From positions 310,001-374,000 of the forward strand of contig CAWEHB010000008.1 in the NCBI GenBank assembly GCA_963808705.1: 64,000 nt of DNA. Direction: 5' to 3'. This DNA is from JASHPR01 sp963808705 (GTDB lineage Bacteria; Actinomycetota; Actinomycetes; Streptosporangiales; Streptosporangiaceae). The position numbers were made by a program, and so were the translations under genes. Shown here one piece after another: positions 24,376 through 32,402 of the stretch. The notes beneath the pieces are model-generated. The model was not told the DNA's origin and searched no databases. It saw nothing but the letters and a program-made list of their open reading frames with translations. Every line of letters starts with the position of its first letter. Position 1 is the first letter of the stretch.

Positions 24376-24864
24376 GTGGGCATCGCAACTGATGATCTTG
24401 CTTACTTCGTCGACCGCGCGGTGGACGGCATGGTCAAGATCGTCCGGGATCTCGGTGACGAGCTGGCCTGCACGCGGCCGGACCTGCCCGGCGCGAATTC
24501 CCCCTACGCGATCCTGACCCACTGCCTGGGCGTCATGGCCTACTGGGGCGGGCACGCCGTGGCCGGCCGCGAGGTGAGCCGGGACCGCGGCGCGGAGTTC
24601 CGGGCCACCGGTTCGGTCGACCGCCTCGTCGAGGCCTGCGAGGCGGCCAAGCGCCAGTTCGCCGCCGACCTCGCGGCCGCCGAGCCGGGCCGGCCGCTGC
24701 GCCGGCTCCCGCGGGCCAGCACCTGGCAGGGCCGGAACCTCGACCAGTCGGGCGCGCTGCTGCACATCCTGGAGGAGGTCGCCCAGCATCACGGCCAGGC
24801 CCAGCTGACCCGCGACCTGCTACTGAGCCCTTTTCATCCGCCCGCGACCACCCGCGGACCCTGA
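24376..24864 (+). CDS. DinB/DUF664-like four-helix protein
   Basis: 162 residues from GTG 24376 (VGIATDDLAYFVDRAVDGM); the longer upstream frame is Arg-rich and overlaps the divergent GST start. Conserved histidines of the DinB_2 fold are seen in ILTHCLGVMAYWGGH and EEVAQHHGQAQLTRDLL, probable metal ligands. Members include mycothiol-dependent isomerase/transferase-like enzymes and many of unknown function. The location beside a thiol transferase is compatible with that but proves nothing. Confidence 0.75.
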   Translation: MGIATDDLAYFVDRAVDGMVKIVRDLGDELACTRPDLPGANSPYAILTHCLGVMAYWGGHAVAGREVSRDRGAEFRATGSVDRLVEACEAAKRQFAADLAAAEPGRPLRRLPRASTWQGRNLDQSGALLHILEEVAQHHGQAQLTRDLLLSPFHPPATTRGP

Positions 24865-24974
24865 GCCCTGAGACCGACGGATGAAAGGCTCACTCTCCGG
24901 CGGTCAGCGATCGCGTGAACCACCCGGGGACGTCGCCGACAAGCTGGTCCCGGCCTGGGTCGCCTCACGGCGTC

Positions 24975-25181
24975 TCAGGCGGCCCACGTGATCGGCAGCC
25001 GCTTGACGCCCCGCTGGAAGTTCGAGCGCAGGTAAGACGGCTCGCCCGCGAAGGCGAGCACCGGGATCTCGTCGGCCCAGGCGACGGGGCGGTCACGGCG
25101 GAGCCGGGCCAGGGCGTCGTAGGGGACCCCGCCGACGTAGGTCGCCGGGTCGAACACGACCTCGGTGTCGGGCCTGGCCAT
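24975..25181 (-). pseudogene. Cytochrome P450 remnant with internal deletion
   Basis: The 68-codon frame joins a P450 N-terminus (FDPATYVGGVPYDALARLRR) directly to the last ~25 residues of the family (GEPSYLRSNFQRGVKRLPITW). The oxygen-binding helix, ExxR and the haem cysteine loop are absent. About 330 codons have been lost in frame. It begins 5 bases after the aminotransferase stop and would be co-transcribed, but cannot be a functional oxygenase. Confidence 0.8.
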
Positions 25182-25186
25182 GGCGG

Positions 25187-26347
25187 TCAGTCCCCCGAGC
25201 TGGATACCGCGGCGGCCATCCGCAGGACCGCCTTCTCCATCAGCTCCGGCGAGGTGCCCATGTTCAGCCGGGCGAAACCGCGCCCCTGGGCGCCGAAGCC
25301 CGGGCCGCCGCTCAGCGCGACCCGGCCCCGGCTCAGGAACGCGGCCGCGGGATCGTAGCCGAGGCCGAGCGCGCGGCAGTCCAGCCAGGCCAGGAAGCTC
25401 GCCTCCGGCGGCACGTACCGCACCCGCGGCAGGTGGTCGCCGAGCAGCAGGCTCAGCCGCGCGCGGTTCTCGTCGAGCTGCGCGAGCAGCGCGTCCAGCC
25501 AGGGCAGCGCCTGCGCGAACGCCGCCACCGACCCGAGCACGCCGACCTGGCCGGGAAGCAGGGCCTCCCAGCGCTCCTCGAGCACGGCGCCCAGCCGCGG
25601 CGATCCGGCGATCGCGACGCCGCACTTGAGCCCCGCGATGTTCCAGGCTTTCGAGGCCGATGTGAACGAGACGGTGCGTTCGGAAATCTCGTGGTTCAGG
25701 GACAGGAACGGCACCTGCTCCGCGCCAGCCAGCACCAGCGGCGCGTGGATCTCGTCGACCAGCAGGAACGCGCCATGGCTTTGGCAGATATCGGCCGCGG
25801 TGAGCAACTGCTGCCGCGACCAGACCCGGCCGGTCGGGTTGTGCGGGCTGCAGAGCAGGTAGGCGCGCACGTCGCTGTCCGCGAGGGCCCGGTCGAGCGC
25901 CTCGGGATCCAGGTCGTACCGGCCGTCCTCCTCGCGCCGCAGCGGCGCCTCGACGACCCGCCGCCCGGCGAGCCGGATCCGGTAAAAGAACGGCTGGTAG
26001 ACCGGGGGGTTGATCACTATCCCGGATCCCGGCGGGGTGACGGCCTGGATCACCTCGGCGATCCCGGTCATGACGTCGGGGATCGCGTAGACCCGGGCCG
26101 GATCCGGCGACCAGCGCAGCCGCTTGGCGGCGAAGGCCGCGAACGCCTCCCCCAGCTCGCCCTTGTGGCCGTAGCCGCAGTCGCCGATGGCGAGCGCGGC
26201 CGTCGCGGCCTCGACGATCGGCGCGGCCAGGTCGAAGTCCATCTCGGCCACGAAGGCCGGCAGCACGTCCGGCGGGTAAGTTCGCCACTTGTAGCTCTTC
26301 CGCTTCCTGAGTTCTTCCTCCGAGCAGCTTCCGAGCATCGCGTCCAC
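25187..26347 (-). CDS. PatB/MalY-type PLP C-S lyase (cystathionine beta-lyase-like aminotransferase)
   Basis: 386 residues, fold-type I. N-terminal KWRTYPPDVLPAFVAEMDF is typical of PatB/MalY; CSPHNPTGRVWS, LVDEIHAPLV and the PLP lysine in FTSASKAWNIAGLKC follow in order. It would cleave cystathionine or related cysteine S-conjugates. Alternative start ATG 26338 is possible. The deleted P450 follows immediately. Confidence 0.9.
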   Translation of the reverse strand: MDAMLGSCSEEELRKRKSYKWRTYPPDVLPAFVAEMDFDLAAPIVEAATAALAIGDCGYGHKGELGEAFAAFAAKRLRWSPDPARVYAIPDVMTGIAEVIQAVTPPGSGIVINPPVYQPFFYRIRLAGRRVVEAPLRREEDGRYDLDPEALDRALADSDVRAYLLCSPHNPTGRVWSRQQLLTAADICQSHGAFLLVDEIHAPLVLAGAEQVPFLSLNHEISERTVSFTSASKAWNIAGLKCGVAIAGSPRLGAVLEERWEALLPGQVGVLGSVAAFAQALPWLDALLAQLDENRARLSLLLGDHLPRVRYVPPEASFLAWLDCRALGLGYDPAAAFLSRGRVALSGGPGFGAQGRGFARLNMGTSPELMEKAVLRMAAAVSSSGD

Positions 26348-26388
26348 TCGTGGATGGTAACGCCCGGGGCGTGTGCCAGGATCGTGCC

Positions 26389-26436
26389 GTGGCCCGCTTC
26401 GCGTCCTATGACGGCGCCGAGATCGCGACGGCTTAG
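26389..26436 (+). pseudogene. Possible N-terminal stub of an alpha/beta hydrolase
   Basis: GTG 26389 opens VARFASYDGAEIATA followed by a stop. The first ten residues look like the start of actinobacterial alpha/beta hydrolases, and a shifted frame just downstream reads GGGSVLVGV. Too short to be sure; it may be chance. Confidence 0.25.
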
Positions 26437-26517
26437 GCGGTGGCTCGGTGCTCGTCGGCGTGCGTTCCGCGCTAGCGGGGCGCTCGGCGGGACCGGGCGG
26501 GCCGGGCCGTCGCCAAT

Positions 26518-26535
26518 CTATACGATCTCGTATAG
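26518..26535. promoter_or_regulatory. Palindromic operator overlapping the marR -10 box
   Basis: CTATACGATCTCGTATAG is a perfect 8+2+8 inverted repeat ending 9 bp before the MarR GTG. TATAGT at 26531-26536 is a good -10 inside its right arm. The site fits autorepression by the adjacent MarR protein. Confidence 0.7.
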
Positions 26536-26544
26536 TCTGTTTTC

Positions 26545-26973
26545 GTGGTGCATGAGAACGAGCCTGGCTTCCTGATCCTGGCGCTGCACCGGGTCACCCA
26601 TGCCACGCTGCACGCCCTCGCGGTCAGGCTGGCCAGCCTGAACCTGACCGCCTCCGAGATCAACGTCCTGGCGAACCTGGCCGACGGCCGGACCCGGAGC
26701 ATCGGGGAACTCGGCTCGGACACGGCGACCAGGCCGACCACGCTGACCAGCGTTCTGGACCGACTGGTCGGCAAGGGCTACGTGACCCGGGAGCTTGATC
26801 CGGCCGACCGGCGCTCGTTCCGGGTGTCGCTGACCGCCGACGGCCTGGGCGTGGCCCGTGCGGCCCGCGGCGCCGCCGAAGACCTGGAGCGCACGGCCCT
26901 GGCCGCGATCAGCGATGCCGACCTGGCCGGATTCCGGGCCGTGACCCGTGCCCTGGCGGAGGTTTCCCGGTGA
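26545..26973 (+). CDS. MarR-family transcriptional regulator
   Basis: 142 residues. Winged helix: LNLTASEINVLANLADGRTRSIGELGSDTATRPTTLTSVLDRLVGKGYVTRELDPADRRSFRVSLT contains the recognition helix (TRPTTLTSVLDRL) and the DPADRRS wing. The GTG at 26545 or 26548 lies so close to the -10 that the mRNA is probably leaderless. It overlaps the next gene by GTGA. It likely binds the palindrome in front of it. Confidence 0.9.
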   Translation: MVHENEPGFLILALHRVTHATLHALAVRLASLNLTASEINVLANLADGRTRSIGELGSDTATRPTTLTSVLDRLVGKGYVTRELDPADRRSFRVSLTADGLGVARAARGAAEDLERTALAAISDADLAGFRAVTRALAEVSR

Positions 26974-27428
26974 CCCGCGCTATCCCGGCCGAGCTCGCCG
27001 AGGCCCTGGAGGAGATCGTCCAGCCCGGCCCGGCCGGCGGAGCAGCCGGGGCAGCCTGGGCAGCCGACGGAGCGTTCCGGCACCGCCAGCACGTCCACCT
27101 GGCGTTCATCGCCATCCACCGCTACGGGGCGGCACACGCGGCCGACAAGGTCAGCGGCTGGATCCGGCACCTGACCGCGCACGCGCCGCAGAAGTATCAC
27201 GCGACGGTCACCCGCGCCTGGACCGAGATCGTCGCGCGGCACGTGGCCGCTGACCCGTCGGTCACCGACTTCGACGCGATCGCCGAGCGCCACCAGGCGC
27301 TACTCGACAAGCGCCTGCTCACCCGGCACTACACCGCGGCGGCGCTCGCCTCGCCGCAGGCCAGGGCGGGCTGGGTCGAGCCCGACCGCGCCGCGTTCGG
27401 CTGGCCGTCCGGGGCCGGGCTGCCCTAG
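26970..27428 (+). CDS. Conserved protein of unknown function (FRHRQHVHLAF family)
   Basis: 152 residues from GTG 26970, overlapping the marR stop. After an Ala/Gly-rich insert (about 18-32) comes FRHRQHVHLAFIAIHRYG, KYHATVTRAWTEIVARH, and LLDKRLLTRHYTAAALASPQARAGWVEPD. I recognise this His-rich helical pattern from uncharacterised bacterial proteins but know no function. Co-transcription suggests it is the target or partner of MarR. Confidence 0.7.
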   Translation: MTRAIPAELAEALEEIVQPGPAGGAAGAAWAADGAFRHRQHVHLAFIAIHRYGAAHAADKVSGWIRHLTAHAPQKYHATVTRAWTEIVARHVAADPSVTDFDAIAERHQALLDKRLLTRHYTAAALASPQARAGWVEPDRAAFGWPSGAGLP

Positions 27429-27510
27429 CTACTCCCCTCGACCGCGACGGCCTGCCCGTAGATCTTGCGCAGGTGCGAGATCTCGATGGCCGGGGCAGCT
27501 GAGGTCACCC

Positions 27511-27576
27511 AAGTGCTATCACTTTAAGCGGCGCGCCGTCAACGCGGCGCGGCGGAAAAGGTGATATCAATATAAT
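27511..27576 (+). promoter_or_regulatory. Promoter with two candidate operators before the SPFH gene
   Basis: TATAAT at 27571-27576 is a perfect -10. Two related inverted sites precede it: AAGTG-CTAT-CACTT at 27511-27524 and GGTGATATCAA at about 27560-27570, sharing GTG(A/C)TATCA. A GC hairpin (27530-27552) lies between them. AAGGAGG at 27589-27595 then serves the GTG at 27604. The rest of the 175-bp gap shows nothing else. Confidence 0.5.
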
Positions 27577-27603
27577 GCAGTCCGCAGCTAAGGAGGTCGG
27601 TCG

Positions 27604-28524
27604 GTGAGTGTTGATGCCACCGGTACGGGCGCCGCGGCGCCGCGCCCGTCCGGCCCGGAGATCCGTGAGCGCGCCGCCACGACGCTGCCGGGCCGGCTGG
27701 CGCTCATCGTCGCCGTGGCCGCCGGGGTCGTGGGGATCGGGCTCTTTGCGTCCGGCGTCTCGACGCCCGACACCGCGCTGATCACCGTGGGCGCGGTGCT
27801 GCTGGCGGCGACGGCGTGGATCGGCGCCGGGCTGACGCCGGTCGCTCCCGGGGAAGCCCGCGTGGTCCAGCTGTTCGGCCGCTACGTCGGAACGATCCGC
27901 AGCGAGGGCCTGCTGTGGGTGAACCCCTACGCCAAGCGGCGCAAAATCTCCACCAGGATCCGCAACCACGAGACCGCGCCGGCGAAGGTCAACGACGCCG
28001 ACGGCAATCCCATCGAGATCGCCGCCGTGGTCGTGTGGCAGGTCGAGGACACCGCCAAGGCCGTGTTCGGCGTGGACAACCTCACCGAGTTCGTCGCGGT
28101 CCAGGCCGAAACCGCGGTCCGGCAGATAGCCAGCGATCATCCCTACGACGACCACGAGGGCGGGCTGTCCCTGCGGGGCTCGGCCGGGGAGATCAACGCC
28201 CAGCTGGCCGATCAGCTCAGCCAGCGGGCGGCGTCGGCCGGGGTAAAGATCATCGAGGCGCGGCTGACCCGGCTGTTCTACGCCCCGGAAATCGCGCACG
28301 CCATGCTGCGCCGCCAGCAGGCCGGCGCGATGGTCGCCGCCCGCCAGAAGATCGTGGACGGGGCGGTCGGCATGGTCGAGTCGGCGCTGGCCCGGCTGGA
28401 TGCCGACGGGCTCGTGGAACTGGACGCCGAACGCAAGGCCGCCATGGTCAGCAACATGCTCGTGGTCCTGTGCAGCGACCACTCAACCCAGCCGGTCGTC
28501 AACACTGGCACTCTCTACTCGTAA
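27604..28524 (+). CDS. SPFH/Band-7 (stomatin/prohibitin-like) membrane protein
   Basis: 306 residues. Two hydrophobic segments at about 25-75 anchor it; the SPFH domain follows (VAPGEARVVQLFGRYVGTIRSEGLLWVNPYAKRR... VVWQVEDTAKAVFGVDN). The C-terminal helical region contains AHAMLRRQQAGAMVAARQKIVDGAVGMVESAL. Such proteins form ring-like membrane scaffolds. It is followed after 17 bp by a small ribbon-helix-helix protein, a pairing I have seen in other actinobacteria. Confidence 0.88.
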   Translation: MSVDATGTGAAAPRPSGPEIRERAATTLPGRLALIVAVAAGVVGIGLFASGVSTPDTALITVGAVLLAATAWIGAGLTPVAPGEARVVQLFGRYVGTIRSEGLLWVNPYAKRRKISTRIRNHETAPAKVNDADGNPIEIAAVVVWQVEDTAKAVFGVDNLTEFVAVQAETAVRQIASDHPYDDHEGGLSLRGSAGEINAQLADQLSQRAASAGVKIIEARLTRLFYAPEIAHAMLRRQQAGAMVAARQKIVDGAVGMVESALARLDADGLVELDAERKAAMVSNMLVVLCSDHSTQPVVNTGTLYS

Positions 28525-28541
28525 CCTCGCCGGGCCGACGC

Positions 28542-28748
28542 GTGGCAACCGAGCGGAAGAGCATCCTCCTCCGGCTGGACCCGGCGGTGCATGACGCGCT
28601 GGCCCGCTGGGCGGCCGACGAACTGCGCAGCACCAACGCGCAGATCGAGTTCATGCTGCGCCGCGCGCTCGCGGAGGCCGGGCGGCTGCCGGCCAAGGTC
28701 TCCCCCGTGCGCCGCCCGGGCCGCCCGCGGAAAGAGCCGGAGGACTGA
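28542..28748 (+). CDS. Small Arc/HicB-like ribbon-helix-helix protein
   Basis: 68 residues from GTG 28542. ERKSILLRLDPAVHDALARWAADELRSTNAQIEFMLRRAL is the Arc-type beta strand plus two helices, followed by a basic Pro/Arg tail (RRPGRPRKEPED). Probably DNA-binding; could regulate the SPFH gene through the paired operators at 27511-27570. Not preceded by a toxin gene. Confidence 0.75.
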   Translation: MATERKSILLRLDPAVHDALARWAADELRSTNAQIEFMLRRALAEAGRLPAKVSPVRRPGRPRKEPED

Positions 28749-28846
28749 ACCGGATTCCGGCGCCTGCGGCACGTAACGGCCGCGGCGCTGGCCTTACCGC
28801 GGGGGCTGTCCGGTCCGGCCGGGCGGGCATCTGCTCAGATGGGCGC

Positions 28847-30064
28847 ATGGTCATCACGCGGCACAGCGGGCGATGGACCCTGGAGGATCGTTTCGCCTCC
28901 CCGTGGCAGTACCTGCCGGTCGAGGTCCCGGACGGTACGTGCGGGCTGCGGGCTGAGCTGGAGTACGAGCGGTCCCGAGCCGTCCTTGACCTGGGCTGCG
29001 TCGCGCCCCGCGGGTTCCGCGGCTGGTCGGGCGGGGCCCGCCGGTCGTTCGTGATCAGCCCGGACGCCGCGACGCCCGGCTACCTGCCCGGCGATCTGGA
29101 GCCGGGGACCTGGCAGGTGATGCTCGGCTTGCACCGGGTGCCGCCGGGCGGGGCCGAGTACCTGCTGACCGTACAGGTCAGCAGCACCCCCGGTGAGCTG
29201 GTGCCGCCGCCCCCGCCCGACCCGCTGCCCCCGCTGGCCGACCGGCGGCCCCGCCGTGAGCTGCCCGCCGGCCCCGGACGGCGCTGGCTGGCGGGCGACC
29301 TGCATACGCACACCGTGCACTCCGACGGCGTCATGACCGTGCCGGAGCTGGCCAGGTTCGCGGCCGGGCAGGGCCTCGACTTCGTCGCGGTCACCGATCA
29401 CAACACGATCAGCCATCACGCCGAGCTGCCGGCCGCTGCCGCGGCGCACGGGATCATCCTGCTGCCCGGCCAGGAGGTGACGGTGCAGGCCGGCCACGCG
29501 GGCGCGCTCGGCGAGGTCGGCTGGATCGACTTCCGCGAGCCCGCCGACGCCTGGCTGGACGCCACGGAGCGGGCGGGCGGGCTGCTGTCCGTCAACCACC
29601 CGATCGCCGGGGACGTGAGCTGGACCATACCGATGAGCCGGCGCCCGCCGCTGGCCGAGGTCTGGCACTGGAGCTGGCTTGACCCACGCTGGACCATGCC
29701 GCTGGCCTGGTGGCTGGCCTGGGACCCGGGAGCCATCCCGGTCGGCGGCAGCGACTGGCACCGGCCCGGCGATGACGCCCCGCCAGGATCGCCGACCACC
29801 TGGGTCGAGTGCTCGGGTGACGGGCCCGGCGCGGTACTGGACGGGCTGCGCCGGGGCCGGACGGCGATCTCCGCGAGCCGGGACGGGCCGGTCCTGCTCC
29901 GGATGGACGGCGAGCTCGTCGCGGCCGGGGCGGATGGCACGATCCTGGTCGGCCCGGACGGCCCGCGGGCCAGGGTGCACGGCTCCCTGGCCAGGTTCCC
30001 GGGGGGCGCGGGATGCCACCGGCTGACCGACGCCGCGGGCGCCACGCTGGCGCTGACGGCGTAG
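28847..30064 (+). CDS. CehA/McbA-type PHP-domain metallohydrolase
   Basis: 405 residues. The N-terminal ~120 residues form a beta-rich accessory domain; the PHP core begins at about 145 with GDLHTHTVHSDG and continues LDFVAVTDHNTISHH, GQEVTV, LLSVNHPIAGD and VGGSDWHRPGDD, supplying the His/Asp metal ligands. Family members hydrolyse esters or phosphoesters; the substrate is unknown. ATG 28847 is chosen because GTCATCACG follows in the conserved frame; ATG 28839 is out of frame. Confidence 0.85.
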   Translation: MVITRHSGRWTLEDRFASPWQYLPVEVPDGTCGLRAELEYERSRAVLDLGCVAPRGFRGWSGGARRSFVISPDAATPGYLPGDLEPGTWQVMLGLHRVPPGGAEYLLTVQVSSTPGELVPPPPPDPLPPLADRRPRRELPAGPGRRWLAGDLHTHTVHSDGVMTVPELARFAAGQGLDFVAVTDHNTISHHAELPAAAAAHGIILLPGQEVTVQAGHAGALGEVGWIDFREPADAWLDATERAGGLLSVNHPIAGDVSWTIPMSRRPPLAEVWHWSWLDPRWTMPLAWWLAWDPGAIPVGGSDWHRPGDDAPPGSPTTWVECSGDGPGAVLDGLRRGRTAISASRDGPVLLRMDGELVAAGADGTILVGPDGPRARVHGSLARFPGGAGCHRLTDAAGATLALTA

Positions 30065-30084
30065 GCCGGCCGACGGCGGGCTGG

Positions 30085-30561
30085 TCACTTCGGCCGCGCG
30101 GCGATCTCGAACACCGGGTAGCCGGGGGCGATCTCCAGCAGCTTGGAGTCGGGCGCGTCCGGGCCGACGCCCTCGAAGAACATCCCGACCTCGAACTTCC
30201 AGCACCTCAGGTACTCGCGCAGCAGTTCCGGCTTCTGCTCGTCGGGCAGCTCGGTGGCGGTGAACGACTCCACGTGCCGCCCCACCCGCAGCTCGCCGCC
30301 GCCCGCCACGCGCATGTTGCGCGCCCACTGCGTCTGGCCACGCGGCGAGACGAGGTACCTCTTGCCCTCGTAGGTGAGCGGGTTCACCGGCGTGCTGCGC
30401 CACTCGCCGCTCTTGCGGCCGCGCACGGACAGCACCCGGCTGCCCGCCAGGCTGATCCCGTGGCGGGTCAGCATGGCCACGATCCCGTTGGACAGGCGGC
30501 CCATCCGGCGGCCCATCGGCGTGGTCGGCATGACGTACCGGGGCGAAGAACTCTCGGACAT
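30085..30561 (-). CDS. Deazaflavin (F420)-dependent nitroreductase, Ddn family
   Basis: 158 residues. Ddn/F420H2 quinone-reductase pattern: GRKSGEWRSTPVNPLTYEGKRYLVSPRGQTQWARNMRVAGGGEL, then a C-terminal RCWKFEVGMFF...YPVFEI. It would reduce quinones or nitro compounds with F420H2. AGAGGAGAG precedes the ATG. It is divergent from a tetR gene with operator-like palindromes in between. Confidence 0.88.
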   Translation of the reverse strand: MSESSSPRYVMPTTPMGRRMGRLSNGIVAMLTRHGISLAGSRVLSVRGRKSGEWRSTPVNPLTYEGKRYLVSPRGQTQWARNMRVAGGGELRVGRHVESFTATELPDEQKPELLREYLRCWKFEVGMFFEGVGPDAPDSKLLEIAPGYPVFEIAARPK

Positions 30562-30580
30562 CGGGCTCTCCTCTCTTTGT

Positions 30581-30647
30581 GAGCAGTGCTCTCTATATAG
30601 AGCAGTGTGCACGACTGACCTAGGACATGTCAAGAGCACTGCTCTTG
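30581..30647. promoter_or_regulatory. Operator array between ddn-like gene and tetR
   Basis: Two palindromic sites share AGAGCA/TGCTCT half-sites. The first is TGCTCTCTATATAGAGCA at 30587-30604, with an overlapping GAGCAGTGCTC at 30581-30591. The second is CAAGAGCACTGCTCTTG at 30631-30647 (perfect 8+1+8). This is the expected layout for TetR control of both divergent genes. Confidence 0.65.
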
Positions 30648-30686
30648 TTATTGATCGATGCTCTCGATCCTGGCAGACTGGGCGTC

Positions 30687-31414
30687 ATGACCGCGACCGC
30701 GAGCGCCGGCCGGACAGCCCGGGAGCGGGCCAGGGCCGAGCTCACCCAGGAGATCAAGCAGGAGGCCCGCCGCCAGCTCGCGGCGCACGGCGCCCAGGGG
30801 CTATCCCTGCGCGCGGTGGCCCGCGAGCTCGGCATGGTCTCCTCGGCCCTGTACCGGTACTTCCCCAGCCGGGACGACCTGCTGACCGCGCTGATCATCG
30901 ATGCCTATGTCGCGCTCGGGGAGGCCGCCGAGGCCGCCAGCGCCAGCGGCCGGCCGCGGACATCCGCGGCCGCTGGGCCGCGGCCTGCCACGCGGTCCGG
31001 AACTGGGCGCTCGCGCACCCGCACGAGTACGCGCTGATCTACGGCTCGCCGGTGCCCGGTTACCAGGCGCCTCAGGCGACCATCCCGCCCGCGACCCGGG
31101 TCGCGGGCGTGGCCGGCGGCCTGCTCGCCGACGCCTGGCGCGAGATCCGTCACGCAGGCGGGCGGGCTCCGGAACTCACGCCACCACCGCGGCCGCTCCC
31201 GCCGCCCCTCGCGGAGCAGGCCGCCGCCGTGGCCGATGCGATCGCGCCGGGGGTTCCCGAAGCCATGATCGTCCGCATGCTGATCGCCTGGACGCAGCTC
31301 TTCGGCATGATCAGTTTCGAGCTCTTCGGCCAGCTGGTCGGCAGCGTCGACCCGGCTGACACGTTCTTCGGGTACGCCGTCGAGCAGATGGCCGACTACG
31401 TCGGCCTCCCCTGA
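30687..31414 (+). pseudogene. TetR-family regulator split by a frameshift
   Basis: ATG 30687 opens a TetR N-terminus with the helix-turn-helix LSLRAVARELGMVSSALYRYFPSRDDLLTALI. At about 30940-30965, in a CGGCCGGCCGCGG tract, the frame turns to low-complexity sequence and stops at 31037. The following frame continues the ligand domain (IRGRWAAACHAVRNWALAHPHEYALIYGSPVPGY...YVGLP) to 31414. One base is lost or two gained. It is a recent pseudogene or a sequencing error. When intact it would repress the divergent ddn-like gene. Confidence 0.8.
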
Positions 31415-31491
31415 GGCTCTCCCCGGGCCGGTTGTGCTTGGCCAGCATGCGGCGGACCCGGTCCGCCTCGCCCGGGTAGAGATGAGCCGGC

Positions 31492-32229
31492 TCAGCGCTC
31501 CAGCAGCGCCATCCTGGCCCGCAGGACGGCGCGTCTCGACGCGACGTTGCCGGCCTCGTCCGGCCGCTGCGGGCACTCCCCCGCGGCGATCGCCTGGTTC
31601 AGCCGGGCCCGCGCGTCAGCCTGGGTGATCATCTCGAAGATCATCTTCGGGTCCCGCTGCGACAGCTCCCTGGTGCGGTCGAGGAGATCGCCCGACTCGC
31701 CGACCCAGACGTTCTTGATGCCGCCGCCTTGATCGCGATCGAGCAGCACGGATACCACGTGTCCCCGGTCGCCGTACCAGAAGCTCATGGTCACCGCCTC
31801 CTGCTGGCCGAAGGCGTCACCGTAGGACCAGCACTGGCCCGGGCTAGGCGCGCCGATCGACTCCGCCCAGGCCGGCTGGCTGATCCCCAGCGCGGCCAGC
31901 CGGTCGGCGGCGGCGGAGGCCGCAGTACGCAGCGACCCGGAGCCGACCGCGCCGAGCACGCGCAGGGTGGCCAGTGCCGCGGGGGTACCCGATTCCTCCG
32001 CGGCCGAGACGATCTCGTCCGCCTGGCCGGCATCGGCACCGAGCGCGGCCAGGATGTCCGAGCCCCACAGCTCGGCATCGAGCGGGCTGTCGACCTCGGC
32101 CAGCACGATCCGCGCCTCGGTGAGCACCGCGGCCAGGGTGTCCGCCGGCGAGGCCCGGGCGAACACGGCCTCAAGCTCGGGATCATCGAACAGCGACGCG
32201 AACGGCTCATCCGGTGGCTGCGCAGTCAT
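31492..32229 (-). CDS. Conserved actinobacterial protein of unknown function
   Basis: 245 residues, no signal peptide or membrane segment. The N-terminal half is helical and acidic (LTEARIVLAEVDSPLDAELWGSDILAAL); the centre has WSYGDAFGQQEAVTMSFWYGDRGHVVSVLLDRDQGGGIKNVWVG, a likely beta sheet; the end is helical. I recognise no catalytic motif. It is divergent from the LLM gene across the 9-bp repeat tract. Confidence 0.7.
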   Translation of the reverse strand: MTAQPPDEPFASLFDDPELEAVFARASPADTLAAVLTEARIVLAEVDSPLDAELWGSDILAALGADAGQADEIVSAAEESGTPAALATLRVLGAVGSGSLRTAASAAADRLAALGISQPAWAESIGAPSPGQCWSYGDAFGQQEAVTMSFWYGDRGHVVSVLLDRDQGGGIKNVWVGESGDLLDRTRELSQRDPKMIFEMITQADARARLNQAIAAGECPQRPDEAGNVASRRAVLRARMALLER

Positions 32230-32332
32230 GCCGGCATCCTGTCACGACGAGGCGGCCCGGGGGGCGCGGCCGGGGACAGCCGCGGCGGGAAGGGCGGGCG
32301 GAATGACAGAATCATTAGCGATCATGGCTCCC

Positions 32333-32402
32333 CCGCCAGGTCCGCCAGGTCCGCCAGGTCCGCCAGGTCCGCCAGGTCCGCCAGGTCCGCCAGGTCCGCC
32401 AG
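32333..32402 (+). repeat. 9-bp tandem repeat (TCCGCCAGG), about eight units
   Basis: Near-perfect copies of TCCGCCAGG end 12 bp before the ATG of the LLM oxidoreductase, immediately before its GAGAGG ribosome site. One plus-strand frame reads Pro-Pro-Gly repeats and one minus-strand frame Asp-Leu-Ala; neither belongs to a supported gene. Confidence 0.9.

Noticed and set aside
28542..28748. Toxin-antitoxin system at the SPFH locus
   Set aside because: Only an Arc-like protein is present; no toxin reading frame lies next to it.
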